A DNA stretch of 64,000 bases from Hyphomicrobiales bacterium (GCA_900473685.1 UCNE01000014.1:186001-250000); one strand, 5' to 3'; positions 34,187-44,151 are shown, counted from the stretch's first letter. Notes: generated from the sequence alone by a model not told the origin. Program-made: numbers and translations.

Positions 34187-35712
34187 GCCGCCACTCCAGC
34201 AACAACAGGCTCAACCGCCGTCAGACGCCGCCAGAGCGGCCCCATCGCCTCGGCAATATCGGTATAGAGAGCGTAACGCCTGATATAATGTGCCTCAAGC
34301 GAGACGTTCGGACGATAATGCCGCTCGGTGCGCACCATCGCTGCGGCACCGGCACCGAAATTCTCAAAGATGCCGACGCCGGTTCCGGCCGCAATCGCCG
34401 CGCCCAGCGCACCGGTTTCGCGCGAGCGGGCAACAGTGACGGGAACGCCCAGCACATCGGCGAAGATCTGCGGCCAGATCAAACTGCGCGATCCGCCACC
34501 GGAGAGAGCCGCTTCGTTGAACACCGCACCCGCCTTGCGGATCGTCTCGATGTGGGCGCGATGACCAAAGGCAACGCCTTCAAGCAGCGCCCGCACGAGA
34601 TGGCCCTTGGTGTGCCAGCCGGCAATGCCGTAGAAACCGGCCCGCGCATGGCCATCCTGCTGAGCGCCGTAGAGATAGGGATGATAGAGCGGATCGTCCG
34701 CCGCGGGCTCAACGGCCCCGGCCAGCGCGCAAGCTGCATCGAAGGGCGAAACGCCGTCCGCGTGCTCGCCTTCGAAAAACTCCCTGACCAGCCATTCGAG
34801 ATTGGCGGCCGAAGTGGCGCTGTTTTCCATCGCCATATAGCGGCTACGATCGAAGGTCGATGACATGAAGACCGGCCCATCAAGATCGGGACCGTCGATG
34901 ATCACCTGGTTGATGCTCCAGGTCCCGGCGATGATCGAGGCGCTGCCGGTGCGTGTCACGCCTGATCCGAGTGCCGAGGCGACGACATCGAACAGCCCGC
35001 CAACCACCGGTGTGCCGGCGGCGAGACCGGTTTGCGCAGCAACCTCTTCCGTCACCGTGCCGGCAATATCCGCACTTTCGATCAGCGGCGGCAGAAGGTC
35101 CAAACAATCGCCGAGGCCATAGGCCTCCATCAACGCCTTGTCGTAGCGGCGCTCGGCAAGATCAAGCAGCCCCGCGCCGGACATGTCGGAGACCTCGCTG
35201 ACCCGCTCGCCGGTCAGGCGGTTGACGATAAAATCCTTGGAGAAGAACACCGTGCCGATACGGCTGAACTGCTCCGGCCGGTAGCGCTTCAGCCAGGCAA
35301 GCAGGGTCGGCGTTTGCGACGGCCACGGACGCTGGCGGGCAATCGGATAGGTCCGTTCGCCGACGCCCGATCCACGCCATTCGTCGACCAGGCCGGACGC
35401 CCGCGTGTCGAGCGACTGGATGCCGATCAGCGGCGCGCCATCGCGATCGAGCGCATAGAGGCCGTTGCCATGCCCGGCGCAACCGATGGCGGCGATTTCT
35501 TGCGGCTGGATCTTCGCCTTTTCGATGCAGGCGCGAATGACCTGCCGCGCATTGGTCCAGAGTTCATCCAGACCGCGCTCGACATGGCCCGGGTGCGGCA
35601 TGCGGCTGTGCCCCCCTTCGGCAGCAGCCGCGATTTCGTTGCCCGCCCGGTCAAAGATAACCGCCTTGATGACGGTGTTTCCGGCGTCGAGCCCCAAAAG
35701 ATAGTCTTTCAT
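34183..35712 (-). CDS. FGGY carbohydrate kinase, EryA/LyxK-like
   Basis: Sugar or polyol kinase of 509 residues. The N-terminal phosphate-binding segment [35 protein letters not shown] and the C-terminal [21 protein letters not shown] with [12 protein letters not shown] are FGGY hallmarks; the overall pattern resembles L-xylulose kinase and erythritol kinase. The start at 35712 has a GGGAGGGG ribosome-binding site; the upstream open frame runs into the RIME repeat. It sits with a GlpD/EryB-like dehydrogenase, so phosphorylation of a C4-C5 polyol followed by oxidation is the likely logic. Precise substrate not determined. Confidence 0.88.
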   Translation of the reverse strand: MKDYLLGLDAGNTVIKAVIFDRAGNEIAAAAEGGHSRMPHPGHVERGLDELWTNARQVIRACIEKAKIQPQEIAAIGCAGHGNGLYALDRDGAPLIGIQSLDTRASGLVDEWRGSGVGERTYPIARQRPWPSQTPTLLAWLKRYRPEQFSRIGTVFFSKDFIVNRLTGERVSEVSDMSGAGLLDLAERRYDKALMEAYGLGDCLDLLPPLIESADIAGTVTEEVAAQTGLAAGTPVVGGLFDVVASALGSGVTRTGSASIIAGTWSINQVIIDGPDLDGPVFMSSTFDRSRYMAMENSATSAANLEWLVREFFEGEHADGVSPFDAACALAGAVEPAADDPLYHPYLYGAQQDGHARAGFYGIAGWHTKGHLVRALLEGVAFGHRAHIETIRKAGAVFNEAALSGGGSRSLIWPQIFADVLGVPVTVARSRETGALGAAIAAGTGVGIFENFGAGAAAMVRTERHYRPNVSLEAHYIRRYALYTDIAEAMGPLWRRLTAVEPVVAGVAA

Positions 35713-35779
35713 TCTAAACCCCTCCCAAGGCTCTGACAGTTTTGCGCGGATCGGGCCGAAAACACAGGCCTTACTTCCT

Positions 35780-35896
35780 CTTCTCCCCAACGGGGAGAAG
35801 GTGGCCCAAAGGGCCGGATGAGGGGGACGGCACACTCGGAATTCGCCGCCCCTCGTCGCCTCGCTAAGCTCGGCACTTCTCCCCGTTGGGGAGAAG
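35780..35896. repeat. RIME-type rhizobial intergenic palindromic element
   Basis: A 117-bp element between two operon genes. It is bounded by a 21-nt unit and its exact reverse complement (left unit 35780-35800, right unit 35876-35896), and each unit is itself nearly palindromic (CTTCTCCCC...GGGGAGAAG). The left arm is followed by GTGGCCCAAAGGGCCGGATG, typical of rhizobial intergenic mosaic elements. The repeat can fold into a large hairpin in the mRNA between the aldolase and kinase genes. Confidence 0.85.
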
Positions 35897-35910
35897 AAAG
35901 AACCTGCTCC

Positions 35911-36753
35911 TTACCCCTGCTGATAACGCGCAAAAGCCTGTTCGCCGCTTGCGCCGTCATGAATGATCGCCATCAGGCCGCGCACCACGGCACTCGGATT
36001 GGCATGCTGATAGATGTTGCGCCCATAGACCATGCCCATGGCGCCCTGCTGCATCAAGGCCGCGGATTTATCAAACACGGCCTGCAAATCTTCCTTGCCG
36101 CCGCCGCGCACCAGAACCGGGCAGCGCGCCGCTTCCACCACGCGATGGAAATCCGCGGCGTTGTCGGTCGGGTCCGCCTTGATGATATCGGCGCCCATTT
36201 CCCGCGCCAGCCGCGTCAAGGTGACAATTTTGTCGGCATCGCCATCCACCATGTAGCCGCCCTTTTCCGTGACCGGCTGCATCACCAGCGGCTCGATCAT
36301 CAGCGGCATGCCGTACTTGTCGCAATCGGCGCGCACGCGGGAAATGTTCTGCACGCACTGGCGGAACAGGTCCGGCTCGTCCGGCAGCATGAACAGGTTG
36401 ACGACGACGCAGGCCGCATCCATTTCGATCGCGCCGATCAGCGGCTCGGCCTCGTTCTGCAACACCGCCCACATGTCGCGATGGCGGATGCGGTTATAGG
36501 GATTGCCCATGTCGATGCGCATCACCAGCGCCGGCTTGTCCTTGCCGGGGATATCCTGCAGCAGGTCTGCCTGGCCATAGTTCATCTGGATCGCATCCGG
36601 CCCGGCAGACACCAGCGCCTTGACGACCGCCTCGATGTTTTCCAGTCCGTCGAGGAAGGACGGCTCGTTGCAGACGCCGTGGTCGATCGCCACGTCGAGG
36701 CAGCGGCCATTGCCGAACAGCCGGTTCATCCGGACTTTGCTGTTGTTTCGCAT
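35911..36753 (-). CDS. Class I aldolase of the DeoC/FbaB-LsrF type
   Basis: TIM-barrel aldolase of 280 residues. The Schiff-base lysine is visible in GADIIKADPTDNA (about 191), and the phosphate-binding loop as PVLVRGGGKED. AIDHGVCNEPSFLDGLENIE is the family N-terminal pattern. It likely cleaves a ketose phosphate produced by the neighbouring kinase and dehydrogenase. The ATG at 36753 is supported by GGAGCACAGA upstream and overlaps the preceding dehydrogenase gene by 28 nt; a shorter start at 36729 lacks a ribosome-binding site. Confidence 0.88.
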   Translation of the reverse strand: MRNNSKVRMNRLFGNGRCLDVAIDHGVCNEPSFLDGLENIEAVVKALVSAGPDAIQMNYGQADLLQDIPGKDKPALVMRIDMGNPYNRIRHRDMWAVLQNEAEPLIGAIEMDAACVVVNLFMLPDEPDLFRQCVQNISRVRADCDKYGMPLMIEPLVMQPVTEKGGYMVDGDADKIVTLTRLAREMGADIIKADPTDNAADFHRVVEAARCPVLVRGGGKEDLQAVFDKSAALMQQGAMGMVYGRNIYQHANPSAVVRGLMAIIHDGASGEQAFARYQQG

Positions 36754-38474
36754 TCTGTGCTCCTTGGTTCGTTCCTTGCGGAAAGCATGTCTTCGTCGAC
36801 GCCATGGCGCCCGGTGAGAAGGGTGAGAAAACGGCTGCGCTCATGGGCGCGCTGCGCCGGTGTCCAGTGTTTTTCCTGCGCCAGCAGATCCAGCACGGCA
36901 TCGGCCATATCCAGCGACAGTTCCCCCGAAATTGCCAGCGCCGTCCGGCGCAACAGCAGATCGTCGAGATGCTCGACAGCTTCGCCGCGGATCAGGAACT
37001 GCAATTCGCGTACCGAATAACCGGCGTGCGGCAGCGCTGCATCGGGGCTTGCAACGATGAACCCGGCGACGGCTTCGGCATCGGTGCCATAGCGGGCAAA
37101 CAGCTCGGCCATGCGGTGCCCGGAAAGCCCCTTGGCGGTTGCGGCATTCGCAAGCCAGACCGGCGCATTGGCCGGAAAGGCCCGTCCGCCGCCGATCGGC
37201 CGGTCGGTTGTCGAAACCTGACGGCTTCTGTCCAGCCGTTCCAGGGCCATGTTGGCCGCGAGTTCACCGAAGGACCTAAAAGTCGTCCACTTGCCGCCGA
37301 TCATGCACAGGACCGGCGGGCCGCCGTCCTTCGGCTCCACGACCGTGCAGAAATGATCGCGCGGAATGCGGCCGGTAAAGCTGTCGTTGCTGGCTGGCAG
37401 CGGCCGCACGCCTGCAAACTGGAAGACGATCTCCTCCGGCCTGATCTTGATATCCGGCAGCACGAAGGCGAGCGATTGCAGGATGTAATCGCGCTCGTCG
37501 GCCTCGCAGCGCACGGTTTCCGGATCATCGACGCGGATATCGGTGGAACCGACGAGTACCTTGCCGAGATAGGGAAACAGGATGCAGATCCGCCCGTCCT
37601 CGTTCTCGTAGTAGATCATGTGATCGGCAAGCGCGTCGCGCAGCGTGTCATTGTCGATGATCAAATGCGACCCCTTGGTGCCGCCCATCAGCGGTGCGGG
37701 GAGCGCGTCCGCCGAAAACAGGCCTTGGTTGGCGATATCGATCCAGCCGCCAGTGGCATTGATGATCAGGGCCGGTTCAACGGCAACGGATGCACCGCCA
37801 ATCTGGTCTTCCACGCGATACCGGCCGTCTTCCGTGCGACGCAGCTCCGCATAGTTCAGCGCCACCGCTCCGGATGCCGCCAAAAGACCGTCCTGCAACA
37901 GTTCCATGCCAAGCCGTTCCGGATGACTGACCCAGGCGTCGAAATAGGTGGCGGAACTCTTGATGCCCGGGTGAAGGGCCGGCCATTTGCTGAGCGTCGA
38001 ACGCCGTCCGCGAAACTGGTGGCGCGGCATCATCGCCCTCTTGCGCGTCAGGAAATCATAGATGCTCAAGCCCGCCTTGATGGCGATGGCGCCGCGGCGG
38101 CTTGGGCGGCGGCTCAAGCCAAGGAACCGCACGAGGCCATTGCCGAGACCGGAAAAGATATCGAAGACCGGCACCGTCGTCGGCAACGGCGCCACATAAT
38201 GCGGCGCGTTGCGCAACAGCCGGTCCCGCTCGGCGAGCGATTCCTGCACCAGCTTGAATTCGCCATTTTCCAGATAGCGGAGGCCACCATGCACCATGCG
38301 CGACAGGGCCGAACTGGCGCCGGAACAATAATCGTGCTTTTCGACGAGCAGTACGTTCAGCCCCTGCAGCGCCAGCTCTCTGAAGACGCTGATGCCGTTG
38401 ATGCCGCCGCCGATGACACACACGTCCACCTTCGGGCTCTGACGGAGCCCGTCCAATATTTCTTCACGTTTCAT
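36726..38474 (-). CDS. FAD-dependent glycerol-3-phosphate / erythritol-phosphate dehydrogenase family protein
   Basis: FAD oxidoreductase of 582 residues in the GlpD family, which includes EryB. The N-terminal FAD-binding motif is VCVIGGGINGISVFRELALQG, followed by VEKHDYCSGASSALSRMVHGGLRYLE, strongly conserved in GlpD. ADHMIYYENEDGRICILFPYLGKVLVGSTD contains a second conserved block. It probably oxidises a polyol phosphate at the membrane with quinone as acceptor. It lies between the aldo/keto reductase (12 nt upstream) and the aldolase (28-nt overlap). True glycerol-3-phosphate dehydrogenase cannot be excluded. Confidence 0.88.
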   Translation of the reverse strand: MKREEILDGLRQSPKVDVCVIGGGINGISVFRELALQGLNVLLVEKHDYCSGASSALSRMVHGGLRYLENGEFKLVQESLAERDRLLRNAPHYVAPLPTTVPVFDIFSGLGNGLVRFLGLSRRPSRRGAIAIKAGLSIYDFLTRKRAMMPRHQFRGRRSTLSKWPALHPGIKSSATYFDAWVSHPERLGMELLQDGLLAASGAVALNYAELRRTEDGRYRVEDQIGGASVAVEPALIINATGGWIDIANQGLFSADALPAPLMGGTKGSHLIIDNDTLRDALADHMIYYENEDGRICILFPYLGKVLVGSTDIRVDDPETVRCEADERDYILQSLAFVLPDIKIRPEEIVFQFAGVRPLPASNDSFTGRIPRDHFCTVVEPKDGGPPVLCMIGGKWTTFRSFGELAANMALERLDRSRQVSTTDRPIGGGRAFPANAPVWLANAATAKGLSGHRMAELFARYGTDAEAVAGFIVASPDAALPHAGYSVRELQFLIRGEAVEHLDDLLLRRTALAISGELSLDMADAVLDLLAQEKHWTPAQRAHERSRFLTLLTGRHGVDEDMLSARNEPRSTECETTAKSG

Positions 38475-38486
38475 GATGGCGATCCG

Positions 38487-39482
38487 CTACCTGTCCATAT
38501 CAGTCAGTTTCGCCGCTATCGCCGTATCGATGGCCGCGAGATCGGCCGCATCCAGCCGGATCGTGCCAGCCCGCGCGTTGTCGATCGCCTGCGCCGGATT
38601 GCGCGCGCCGCACAGCGCAAAGGTCACGCCGGGCTGGGCCAGCGTCCAGGCAATCACGGTCTGGGCGATGCTGGCCTCATGCTTTTCCGCGACCGGCCGG
38701 ATGGCATCCGCCAAGGCCGCCGCCTTCTTGCGGTTTTCGACCGAAAAACGCGGATTGTCCTTGCGCTGATCGTCGCCGGAAAACACCCGTTCCGGACCGA
38801 TCGTGCCCGACAGAAGCCCCAGCGCCAGCGAAGAATAACTGAGCGTCGCGATGCCGTTGGCTTTCGTCACAGGCAGCAGATCCACCTCGATCTCGCGATC
38901 GATCATGCTGAACCGCTCCTGAATCGCATCGAGACCGCCAACGGCGATATAGGCATTCAGATCGTCTTTGCTAACATTGCTTGCCCCGATCGCCCGGATC
39001 TTGCCGGAAGTGCGCAGGTCTTCCAGTGCCCGCATCGTCTCTTCGACCGGTGTCGTCGGGTCCTGCCAATGGGTGATGTAGAGATCGATACAATCGGTCC
39101 CGAGCCGCTTCAGGCTCTTCTCGACCTCATGCAGGATCGCGTCGCGGCCGAGATAACGGTGGACCGGCTTGCCATCCTGATCGAAGAAATGCCGGCCCTT
39201 CTGCGTATGCCAGACAAGACCGCATTTGGTGGCGATTACAGCCTTGTCGCGGCGGCCGGTCAGCGCCTTGCCGACGATCTCCTCCGAGCGGCCAAGCCCG
39301 TAGGCCGGCGCCGTATCGATCAGCGTTACGCCTGCATCGAGCGAAGCCTGGATCGCGGCAATGGATTCCGCCTCATCCGTCCCGCCCCACATCCAGCCGC
39401 CGATCGCCCATGTGCCGAGCCCGACCGCCGAGGCGGAAACGCCGGATGTACCGATCTCGCGTGTCAACTGTTGTCCGCTCAT
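38487..39482 (-). CDS. Aldo/keto reductase
   Basis: NADPH-dependent aldo/keto reductase of 331 residues. It shows the catalytic tetrad positions: Asp-Tyr in LIDTAPAYGLGRSEE, Lys in AVIATKCG and His in LYITHWQDP; the C-terminal cofactor loop is AQTVIAWTLAQPGVTFALCGARNPAQ. The start at 39482 overlaps the SorC regulator stop (ATGA) and has AAGGA 8 nt upstream; a start two codons earlier is also possible. In the operon it may interconvert an aldose or ketose and its polyol. Confidence 0.92.
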   Translation of the reverse strand: MSGQQLTREIGTSGVSASAVGLGTWAIGGWMWGGTDEAESIAAIQASLDAGVTLIDTAPAYGLGRSEEIVGKALTGRRDKAVIATKCGLVWHTQKGRHFFDQDGKPVHRYLGRDAILHEVEKSLKRLGTDCIDLYITHWQDPTTPVEETMRALEDLRTSGKIRAIGASNVSKDDLNAYIAVGGLDAIQERFSMIDREIEVDLLPVTKANGIATLSYSSLALGLLSGTIGPERVFSGDDQRKDNPRFSVENRKKAAALADAIRPVAEKHEASIAQTVIAWTLAQPGVTFALCGARNPAQAIDNARAGTIRLDAADLAAIDTAIAAKLTDMDR

Positions 39483-40495
39483 GCCCATTTTCCTTCGCCA
39501 TTCGCCAATGCCAGTACCCGCGCACCCGTCGCCTCGTCGGTCACCAGCGTATCGAGATGATTGCCCCTCAGAACACTGAGGATCGGCCCTGCCTTGTTGG
39601 GCCCGCTCGCCACACCGATCTTCGTCGGGATCGAGGCAAATTCCGGCAGCGTCAGCGACACCAGCGACCGGTTGAGGCTGTAGTCACAGACTTGGCCCCG
39701 ACTATCGAGCAGATGCGCCAGCAGTTCGCACGATGCGCCGGAGCGCTCGATGGCGGCGCGGTCCGTGCTCGAAGACGGATGCAGGTCGTAGTAACTTGAG
39801 TCATCCGACAGGATCGAACCGATGCCGACCACAGCGATCTTCGCCTCACGGGCCCGCTTGAACACGTCGGCAACGGAACGCATGTTGATCAGCATGCCGC
39901 GCTCGGCCGCACTATCGGCAAACAGCGGCGCATGGATCTGATAGGACCGCCCGCCCAGCCGGTCGGCCATCATCGTCGAGACGTGGTTGACGTCGGTGTA
40001 ATGCTTGCCCTGGACGCAGCCGGTCGCCGGGATCACCTCAACATCGAAGCGGCGTTGCGCCTGCAGTCCGGCAACGACGGCGCTGACGCCCTTGCCACCG
40101 GTAATACAGATTGTGTCGCCATCGATAATCTCTTCCAGCAGCAGCCGGGCTGCGGCCTCGCCGACCGCCTGCAGCGCTGTCTGCGGATTGTCCGACACCG
40201 TCGGCACCACCACGGCGCGGCCGATACCGCCGAGCGCCAGAAGCTGTTCTTCCATATCCACCAGCGGCTCGACCGGCGACTTGATCTTGATTTCGACGAG
40301 GCCCAACTGACGGCCGCGCTTGATCAGCCGGTTGACGGTGGCGTGCGAGATGCCGAGCTGGTCGGCAATCTGCGCCTGGGTCAGCCCCTCGAGGAAATGC
40401 AGGACCAGAGCCTGGTGCATCTGCCGTGCAATGACGATTTCCTCGCGCGGAGCATTGGCGGGTTTCAATTTGGCAATCGGCCTATTGGGCGACAT
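39479..40495 (-). CDS. SorC/DeoR-type transcriptional regulator (EryD-like)
   Basis: Regulator of 338 residues. The N-terminal helix-turn-helix is LHFLEGLTQAQIADQLGISHATVNRLIKRGRQLGLVEI, and the rest is the SorC sugar-phosphate-binding domain (AVVVPTVSDNPQTALQAVGEAAARLL; GDTICITGGKGVSAVVAGL; AVVGIGSIL). Erythritol regulator EryD belongs to this family, which fits the neighbouring kinase and dehydrogenase. It is encoded inside the operon, between the transporter and enzyme genes, so it is probably autoregulated through the promoter upstream of 44151. Confidence 0.9.
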   Translation of the reverse strand: MSPNRPIAKLKPANAPREEIVIARQMHQALVLHFLEGLTQAQIADQLGISHATVNRLIKRGRQLGLVEIKIKSPVEPLVDMEEQLLALGGIGRAVVVPTVSDNPQTALQAVGEAAARLLLEEIIDGDTICITGGKGVSAVVAGLQAQRRFDVEVIPATGCVQGKHYTDVNHVSTMMADRLGGRSYQIHAPLFADSAAERGMLINMRSVADVFKRAREAKIAVVGIGSILSDDSSYYDLHPSSSTDRAAIERSGASCELLAHLLDSRGQVCDYSLNRSLVSLTLPEFASIPTKIGVASGPNKAGPILSVLRGNHLDTLVTDEATGARVLALANGEGKWA

Positions 40496-40496
40496 A

Positions 40497-41489
40497 TCAG
40501 GCAGCCTTCCGCTTGTGCAGGAAATGGTCGATTGAAACAGCTGCGAGCAGAATGCAACCTTTGATCATGTCTTGCCAATAGACGGACACATCAAGCAGGA
40601 TCAGCGAGCTGGTGACGACCGAGAGCAGAGCGATGCCGAGGATCGCACCCAGGATCGTACCGGAACCACCGTTGAGCGAGGCGCCGCCGATCACCGCAGC
40701 TGCGATGATATTGAGTTCCATGCCAACGCCGAAGGTCGGGGTCGCGGCACCGAAGCGCGACATGTAGATGACGCCGGCAACACCTGAGAGCGTCGCGCAG
40801 AGTACGGTGACCCAGAATTTCACCTGATTGGTCTTGATGCCGGAATAGAGCGCCGCCTTCTCGTTGCTGCCGGTGTAAAACACCTTGCGGAACGCCGTTG
40901 CCCGGCGCAGCAGGAAATCGAACAGCACGACAACGGCGACGAAGATCAGGATGACATAGGGGATGCCAGAAAACGTCCCCTGCCCGACCGCCTTGAACGA
41001 CGGCGGCAAGGTAAACAGCGACAGCGGCGTGCCCTTGGTGATGATCAGGCAGATGCCGCGCACGATCACCATGGCCGCAAGCGATGTAATGAAGTGATTG
41101 AGCCCCACCACCGTCACGAAGAAGCCCATGACGCCGCCGATCATGCCGCTGGCGATGATGCCGATCAGCGATGCGCTCCAGGGATCGAGCCCCATCAGGA
41201 ACAGCGAGCCCGACAGCACCATCGAGAAGCAGACCACCGAGCCGACCGACAGGTCGATACCGCCGACGATCAACAGGATGGTCATCCCGACAACGACGAT
41301 GCCTTCGACCGAGAACGACATCAGCATGGCCCGGAAGTTGCCAAGCGTCAGGAAGTGCGGCGAGGCAAAGCTCATGACGATGCAGAGCGCCAGGATGATC
41401 GCGATCAAACCCGCCTCGCGCATTTTCCCCAGACGTTTCCAGCCGGGCGCGCGCGCCTGATGTGCCGTTGCCATTGTAGCGTCCGCCAT
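40497..41489 (-). CDS. Ribose-type ABC importer permease
   Basis: Inner-membrane permease of 330 residues in the RbsC/AraH family (BPD_transp_2), with around ten predicted spans. LLIVGGIDLSVGSVVCFSMVLSG is the family signature near the N-terminus, and AAVIGGASLNGGSGTILGAILG the one near the C-terminus. The ATG at 41489 is supported by GGAGACAAGG; upstream codons overlap the ATPase gene and are unlikely to be used. Only one permease gene is present, so the transporter is a homodimer. Confidence 0.93.
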   Translation of the reverse strand: MADATMATAHQARAPGWKRLGKMREAGLIAIILALCIVMSFASPHFLTLGNFRAMLMSFSVEGIVVVGMTILLIVGGIDLSVGSVVCFSMVLSGSLFLMGLDPWSASLIGIIASGMIGGVMGFFVTVVGLNHFITSLAAMVIVRGICLIITKGTPLSLFTLPPSFKAVGQGTFSGIPYVILIFVAVVVLFDFLLRRATAFRKVFYTGSNEKAALYSGIKTNQVKFWVTVLCATLSGVAGVIYMSRFGAATPTFGVGMELNIIAAAVIGGASLNGGSGTILGAILGIALLSVVTSSLILLDVSVYWQDMIKGCILLAAVSIDHFLHKRKAA

Positions 41490-41517
41490 GACCTTGTCTC
41501 CTGCCCCTGCTTGTTCT

Positions 41518-43053
41518 TTATGCGGCATGCTCTGATGCCTTTGAATTGTTATGGCCGACACCGGACGCGAGCCGCATGATCGCCTCTTCCGTCATTGTCT
41601 CGCCTTCGACCTCGCCGGCAACCGTGCCCTCGCGGATCACCAGTACCCGGTCGCAGAGACCGAGCAGTTCCGGCAGTTCCGACGAGATGACGACGATGCC
41701 GATGCCGGAGCGCGCGAGATCGCGCAGCAGCCGGTGGATTTCCGATTTGGCGCCGACATCGATGCCGCGTGTCGGCTCGTCCATCAAAATGACTTTGGGA
41801 TTGACCGCCAGCTGCTTGGCAATCGCCACCTTCTGCTGGTTGCCGCCCGACAGCGACGAGACTAGCATGTCGATACCGCCCATCCGCACGCCAAGCCGCT
41901 TGGTCAGATCGCGGGCGCGCTCCGCCTCCGTCTTGGAATTCAGAAGGCCCAATGGTCCCGTCAGCGATTTCAGGTCGAGAACGGCAATATTCTGGGCGAT
42001 GGACAGATCGAGAAAAACGCCTGAGCCCTTGCGGTCTTCCGAGAGATAGACGACGCCGGCCTTGACGGCCTCAGCATAGGATCGGGCGTTCAGCCGCTGC
42101 CCATGCAGCTTCACGTCGCCTTCGGTCACCTGCCGCAAGCCGCAAATGCCTTCTGCAATCTCCGTGCGGCCCGATCCGATCAGACCGCCGATGCCTAGAA
42201 TTTCGCCCTTGCGCAAGTCGAAGCTGACATCGTGAAAGCGGCTGTCATCGCCTAGCTTGCCGAGGCTCAAAATGGTTTCGTTCGTCCGCTCGCTCGCCGT
42301 CTGCTTTTCCGGATAAAGCTGGGTGATTTCGCGCCCGACCATGCGGCGAACAATATCGTCCGGTGTCAGGTCCGCGACATTCTCCGTCGAGACGTAACGC
42401 CCATCGCGAAACACCGTGACCCGGTCGCACAGGCTAAAAATTTCGGCCATGCGATGGCTGATATAGATGATCGAGATACCTTGCGCCTTCAGATCGCGGA
42501 TGATCCCGAACAGCACCTGCGTTTCCGATTCCGTTAGGGCCGCCGTCGGCTCGTCGAAGATCAGCACGCGGCAATCGAGCGTCAGCGCCTTGGCGATCTC
42601 GACCAGCTGCTGGCTGGAAATTGGCAGCTCGGCCACCTTCTGGCGCACGTCGATCGGCGCCAGCCGGTTCATCACACCTTGAGCCTCCCGCTCCAGCCTG
42701 CCATAATTCATGAACGGCGAGCGGCGGCGGTTGGTGGCGGCCATGAACATGTTTTCTGCTACCGTTGCATCGGGGCAGAGTGCGATTTCCTGATGCACGA
42801 GACCAAGCCCGAGCGATTGCGCCACGGAGGGCGACGTCACTTTTACAGGCGCACCATCGACGAGCACTTCGCCCTCGGTCGGCTGCAGCACACCGGCAAT
42901 GATGTTCATCAGCGTCGACTTGCCTGCGCCGTTTTCACCGCAGAGCGCATGAACCTCGCCCTTCTCCAGACGAAAGCTCACATCCGTCAACGCTTTCACG
43001 GCACCGAAGTGCTTGCTGACATTGCGAATTTCCAAGACCGGCACGGACGCCAT
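41518..43053 (-). CDS. Ribose-type ABC importer ATPase, RbsA-like
   Basis: Double-domain ATPase of 511 residues. Domain 1 has Walker [10 protein letters not shown] (about 37-45) and Walker [11 protein letters not shown]; domain 2 has the usual RbsA variation GLIGSGRTE at the Walker A position, signature LSGGNQQK and Walker [13 protein letters not shown]. The start at 43053 is favoured by GGGAGCATGTC upstream. It follows the binding-protein gene after a 69-nt gap that contains a strong hairpin. Confidence 0.94.
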   Translation of the reverse strand: MASVPVLEIRNVSKHFGAVKALTDVSFRLEKGEVHALCGENGAGKSTLMNIIAGVLQPTEGEVLVDGAPVKVTSPSVAQSLGLGLVHQEIALCPDATVAENMFMAATNRRRSPFMNYGRLEREAQGVMNRLAPIDVRQKVAELPISSQQLVEIAKALTLDCRVLIFDEPTAALTESETQVLFGIIRDLKAQGISIIYISHRMAEIFSLCDRVTVFRDGRYVSTENVADLTPDDIVRRMVGREITQLYPEKQTASERTNETILSLGKLGDDSRFHDVSFDLRKGEILGIGGLIGSGRTEIAEGICGLRQVTEGDVKLHGQRLNARSYAEAVKAGVVYLSEDRKGSGVFLDLSIAQNIAVLDLKSLTGPLGLLNSKTEAERARDLTKRLGVRMGGIDMLVSSLSGGNQQKVAIAKQLAVNPKVILMDEPTRGIDVGAKSEIHRLLRDLARSGIGIVVISSELPELLGLCDRVLVIREGTVAGEVEGETMTEEAIMRLASGVGHNNSKASEHAA

Positions 43054-43079
43054 GACATGCTCCCTCATACGCTTGCGGT

Positions 43080-43110
43080 GGCTGCCCGGGGCTTCATGCC
43101 CCGGACAGCC
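43080..43110 (-). other. Intercistronic stem-loop after binding-protein gene
   Basis: Two 13-nt arms (GGCTGCCCGGGGC / GCCCCGGACAGCC) pair at all but one position around a 5-nt loop. It starts 12 nt after the binding-protein stop on the transcribed strand and 27 nt before the ATPase start. There is no T-tract. It most likely stabilises the binding-protein transcript or partly attenuates the downstream genes. Confidence 0.7.
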
Positions 43111-43122
43111 GGTTCAAAAGGC

Positions 43123-44151
43123 TTACTCCTCGATGCCCTTCGTACCACGCCGCTTCAGGTACTTGTCCCAGTAGAAGTCGTCGGCATTGTCGGCGGTGAC
43201 GATCGACAGGCCGTTATCGACAAACGGGATGCTCATCGGGTTGAAGGCGGCGCGCTTGGCGTCGTTCATCGGATCGATCAGTTCCGGATGCTTGGCAAGC
43301 CACAGAAGCATGAAGCCCATGTAACCCTGCATGCCCTGGTTCGGGTTGATCGAGCCAAACACTTCGCCGGCCTTGATCATGTCGAGAATGTTGGCGTTGA
43401 CGTCTGCGCACATGACGAGGATCTTGCCGCCGTTTTCCTTGTTGGCCTGCGAAGCGCCAATGGCCGAGTTGGCTTCCGGCATGAACACCGCGCCAAGGTT
43501 CGGATTGGCCTGGATGAGGCTCGAAAGCGCCTGATAGGCCTTGGTCGGATCCTGGTTGGATGCCGCACGGCCGACCAGCTTCATGTCCGGATATTTTTCG
43601 CCCATCCGGGCAATGAAGGCTGCAATGCGCTTGTCGTGGTTGTCCTGGCCCGGGTTTTCCAGAACCGCATACTCACCCTTGCCACCCATCTTTTCAGCGA
43701 TCGCGTCAGCGGCATAGGTGCCTTCGCGGGTATTGTCCGAGGTGATGAACGAGATGCGCTTGGAAAGCGGCGCATCGGCTGCAAACGTGACGACGGCCGT
43801 GCCCTGATCGATGGCGCGGTTGATCGGCTCGATGAACGGGTCGGAGTTCATCGGGTGAACGAGGATACCGGCCGGGTTCTGGGCCAGTGCTTGGTCGAAC
43901 GTGGCAATCTGCTTGTTGACGTCATATTCCGGCGTACCGGTATAGGCCGTCTCGCAGCCGAGCTGCTGGCCGGCCTGCTTGAACATTTCATAGACCGGGA
44001 ACCAGTATTCGACGCCCGAAACCATGACGTTCATGACGTATTTTTCGCCCGGCTTGCAGCGGAACGGATTTTCCGTTTCAGCAGCGGCCGCACCAGCGAA
44101 CAGCGTGGATGCAAGGACCGCCAATGCGGTCGTGCTTAGAAATTTGCGCAA
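43123..44151 (-). CDS. Ribose-type ABC importer substrate-binding protein
   Basis: Periplasmic binding protein of 342 residues (Peripla_BP_4, RbsB-like). I place the start at the TTG at 44151 because AAGGAGGAA lies just upstream and the encoded N-terminus (MRKFLSTTALAVLASTLFAGAAAA) is a perfect Sec signal peptide; the upstream open frame is non-coding. The mature part has PAGILVHPMNSDPFIEPINRAIDQGTAVVTFAAD, a sugar-binding family pattern. It is the first gene of the polyol-type operon. The ligand is probably a sugar alcohol or sugar, not defined. Confidence 0.92.
   Translation of the reverse strand: MRKFLSTTALAVLASTLFAGAAAAETENPFRCKPGEKYVMNVMVSGVEYWFPVYEMFKQAGQQLGCETAYTGTPEYDVNKQIATFDQALAQNPAGILVHPMNSDPFIEPINRAIDQGTAVVTFAADAPLSKRISFITSDNTREGTYAADAIAEKMGGKGEYAVLENPGQDNHDKRIAAFIARMGEKYPDMKLVGRAASNQDPTKAYQALSSLIQANPNLGAVFMPEANSAIGASQANKENGGKILVMCADVNANILDMIKAGEVFGSINPNQGMQGYMGFMLLWLAKHPELIDPMNDAKRAAFNPMSIPFVDNGLSIVTADNADDFYWDKYLKRRGTKGIEE

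Noticed and set aside
36804-39560. A 918-codon open frame on the plus strand across the dehydrogenase and aldo/keto reductase genes.
   Set aside because: It is exactly antisense to well-recognised enzymes; long antisense frames are expected in GC-rich genes with strong third-position bias, and the translation shows no family pattern.
42679-44139. A 486-codon plus-strand frame over the ribose-type ATPase and binding-protein genes.
   Set aside because: Antisense to two confidently assigned transporter genes; no motif of its own.
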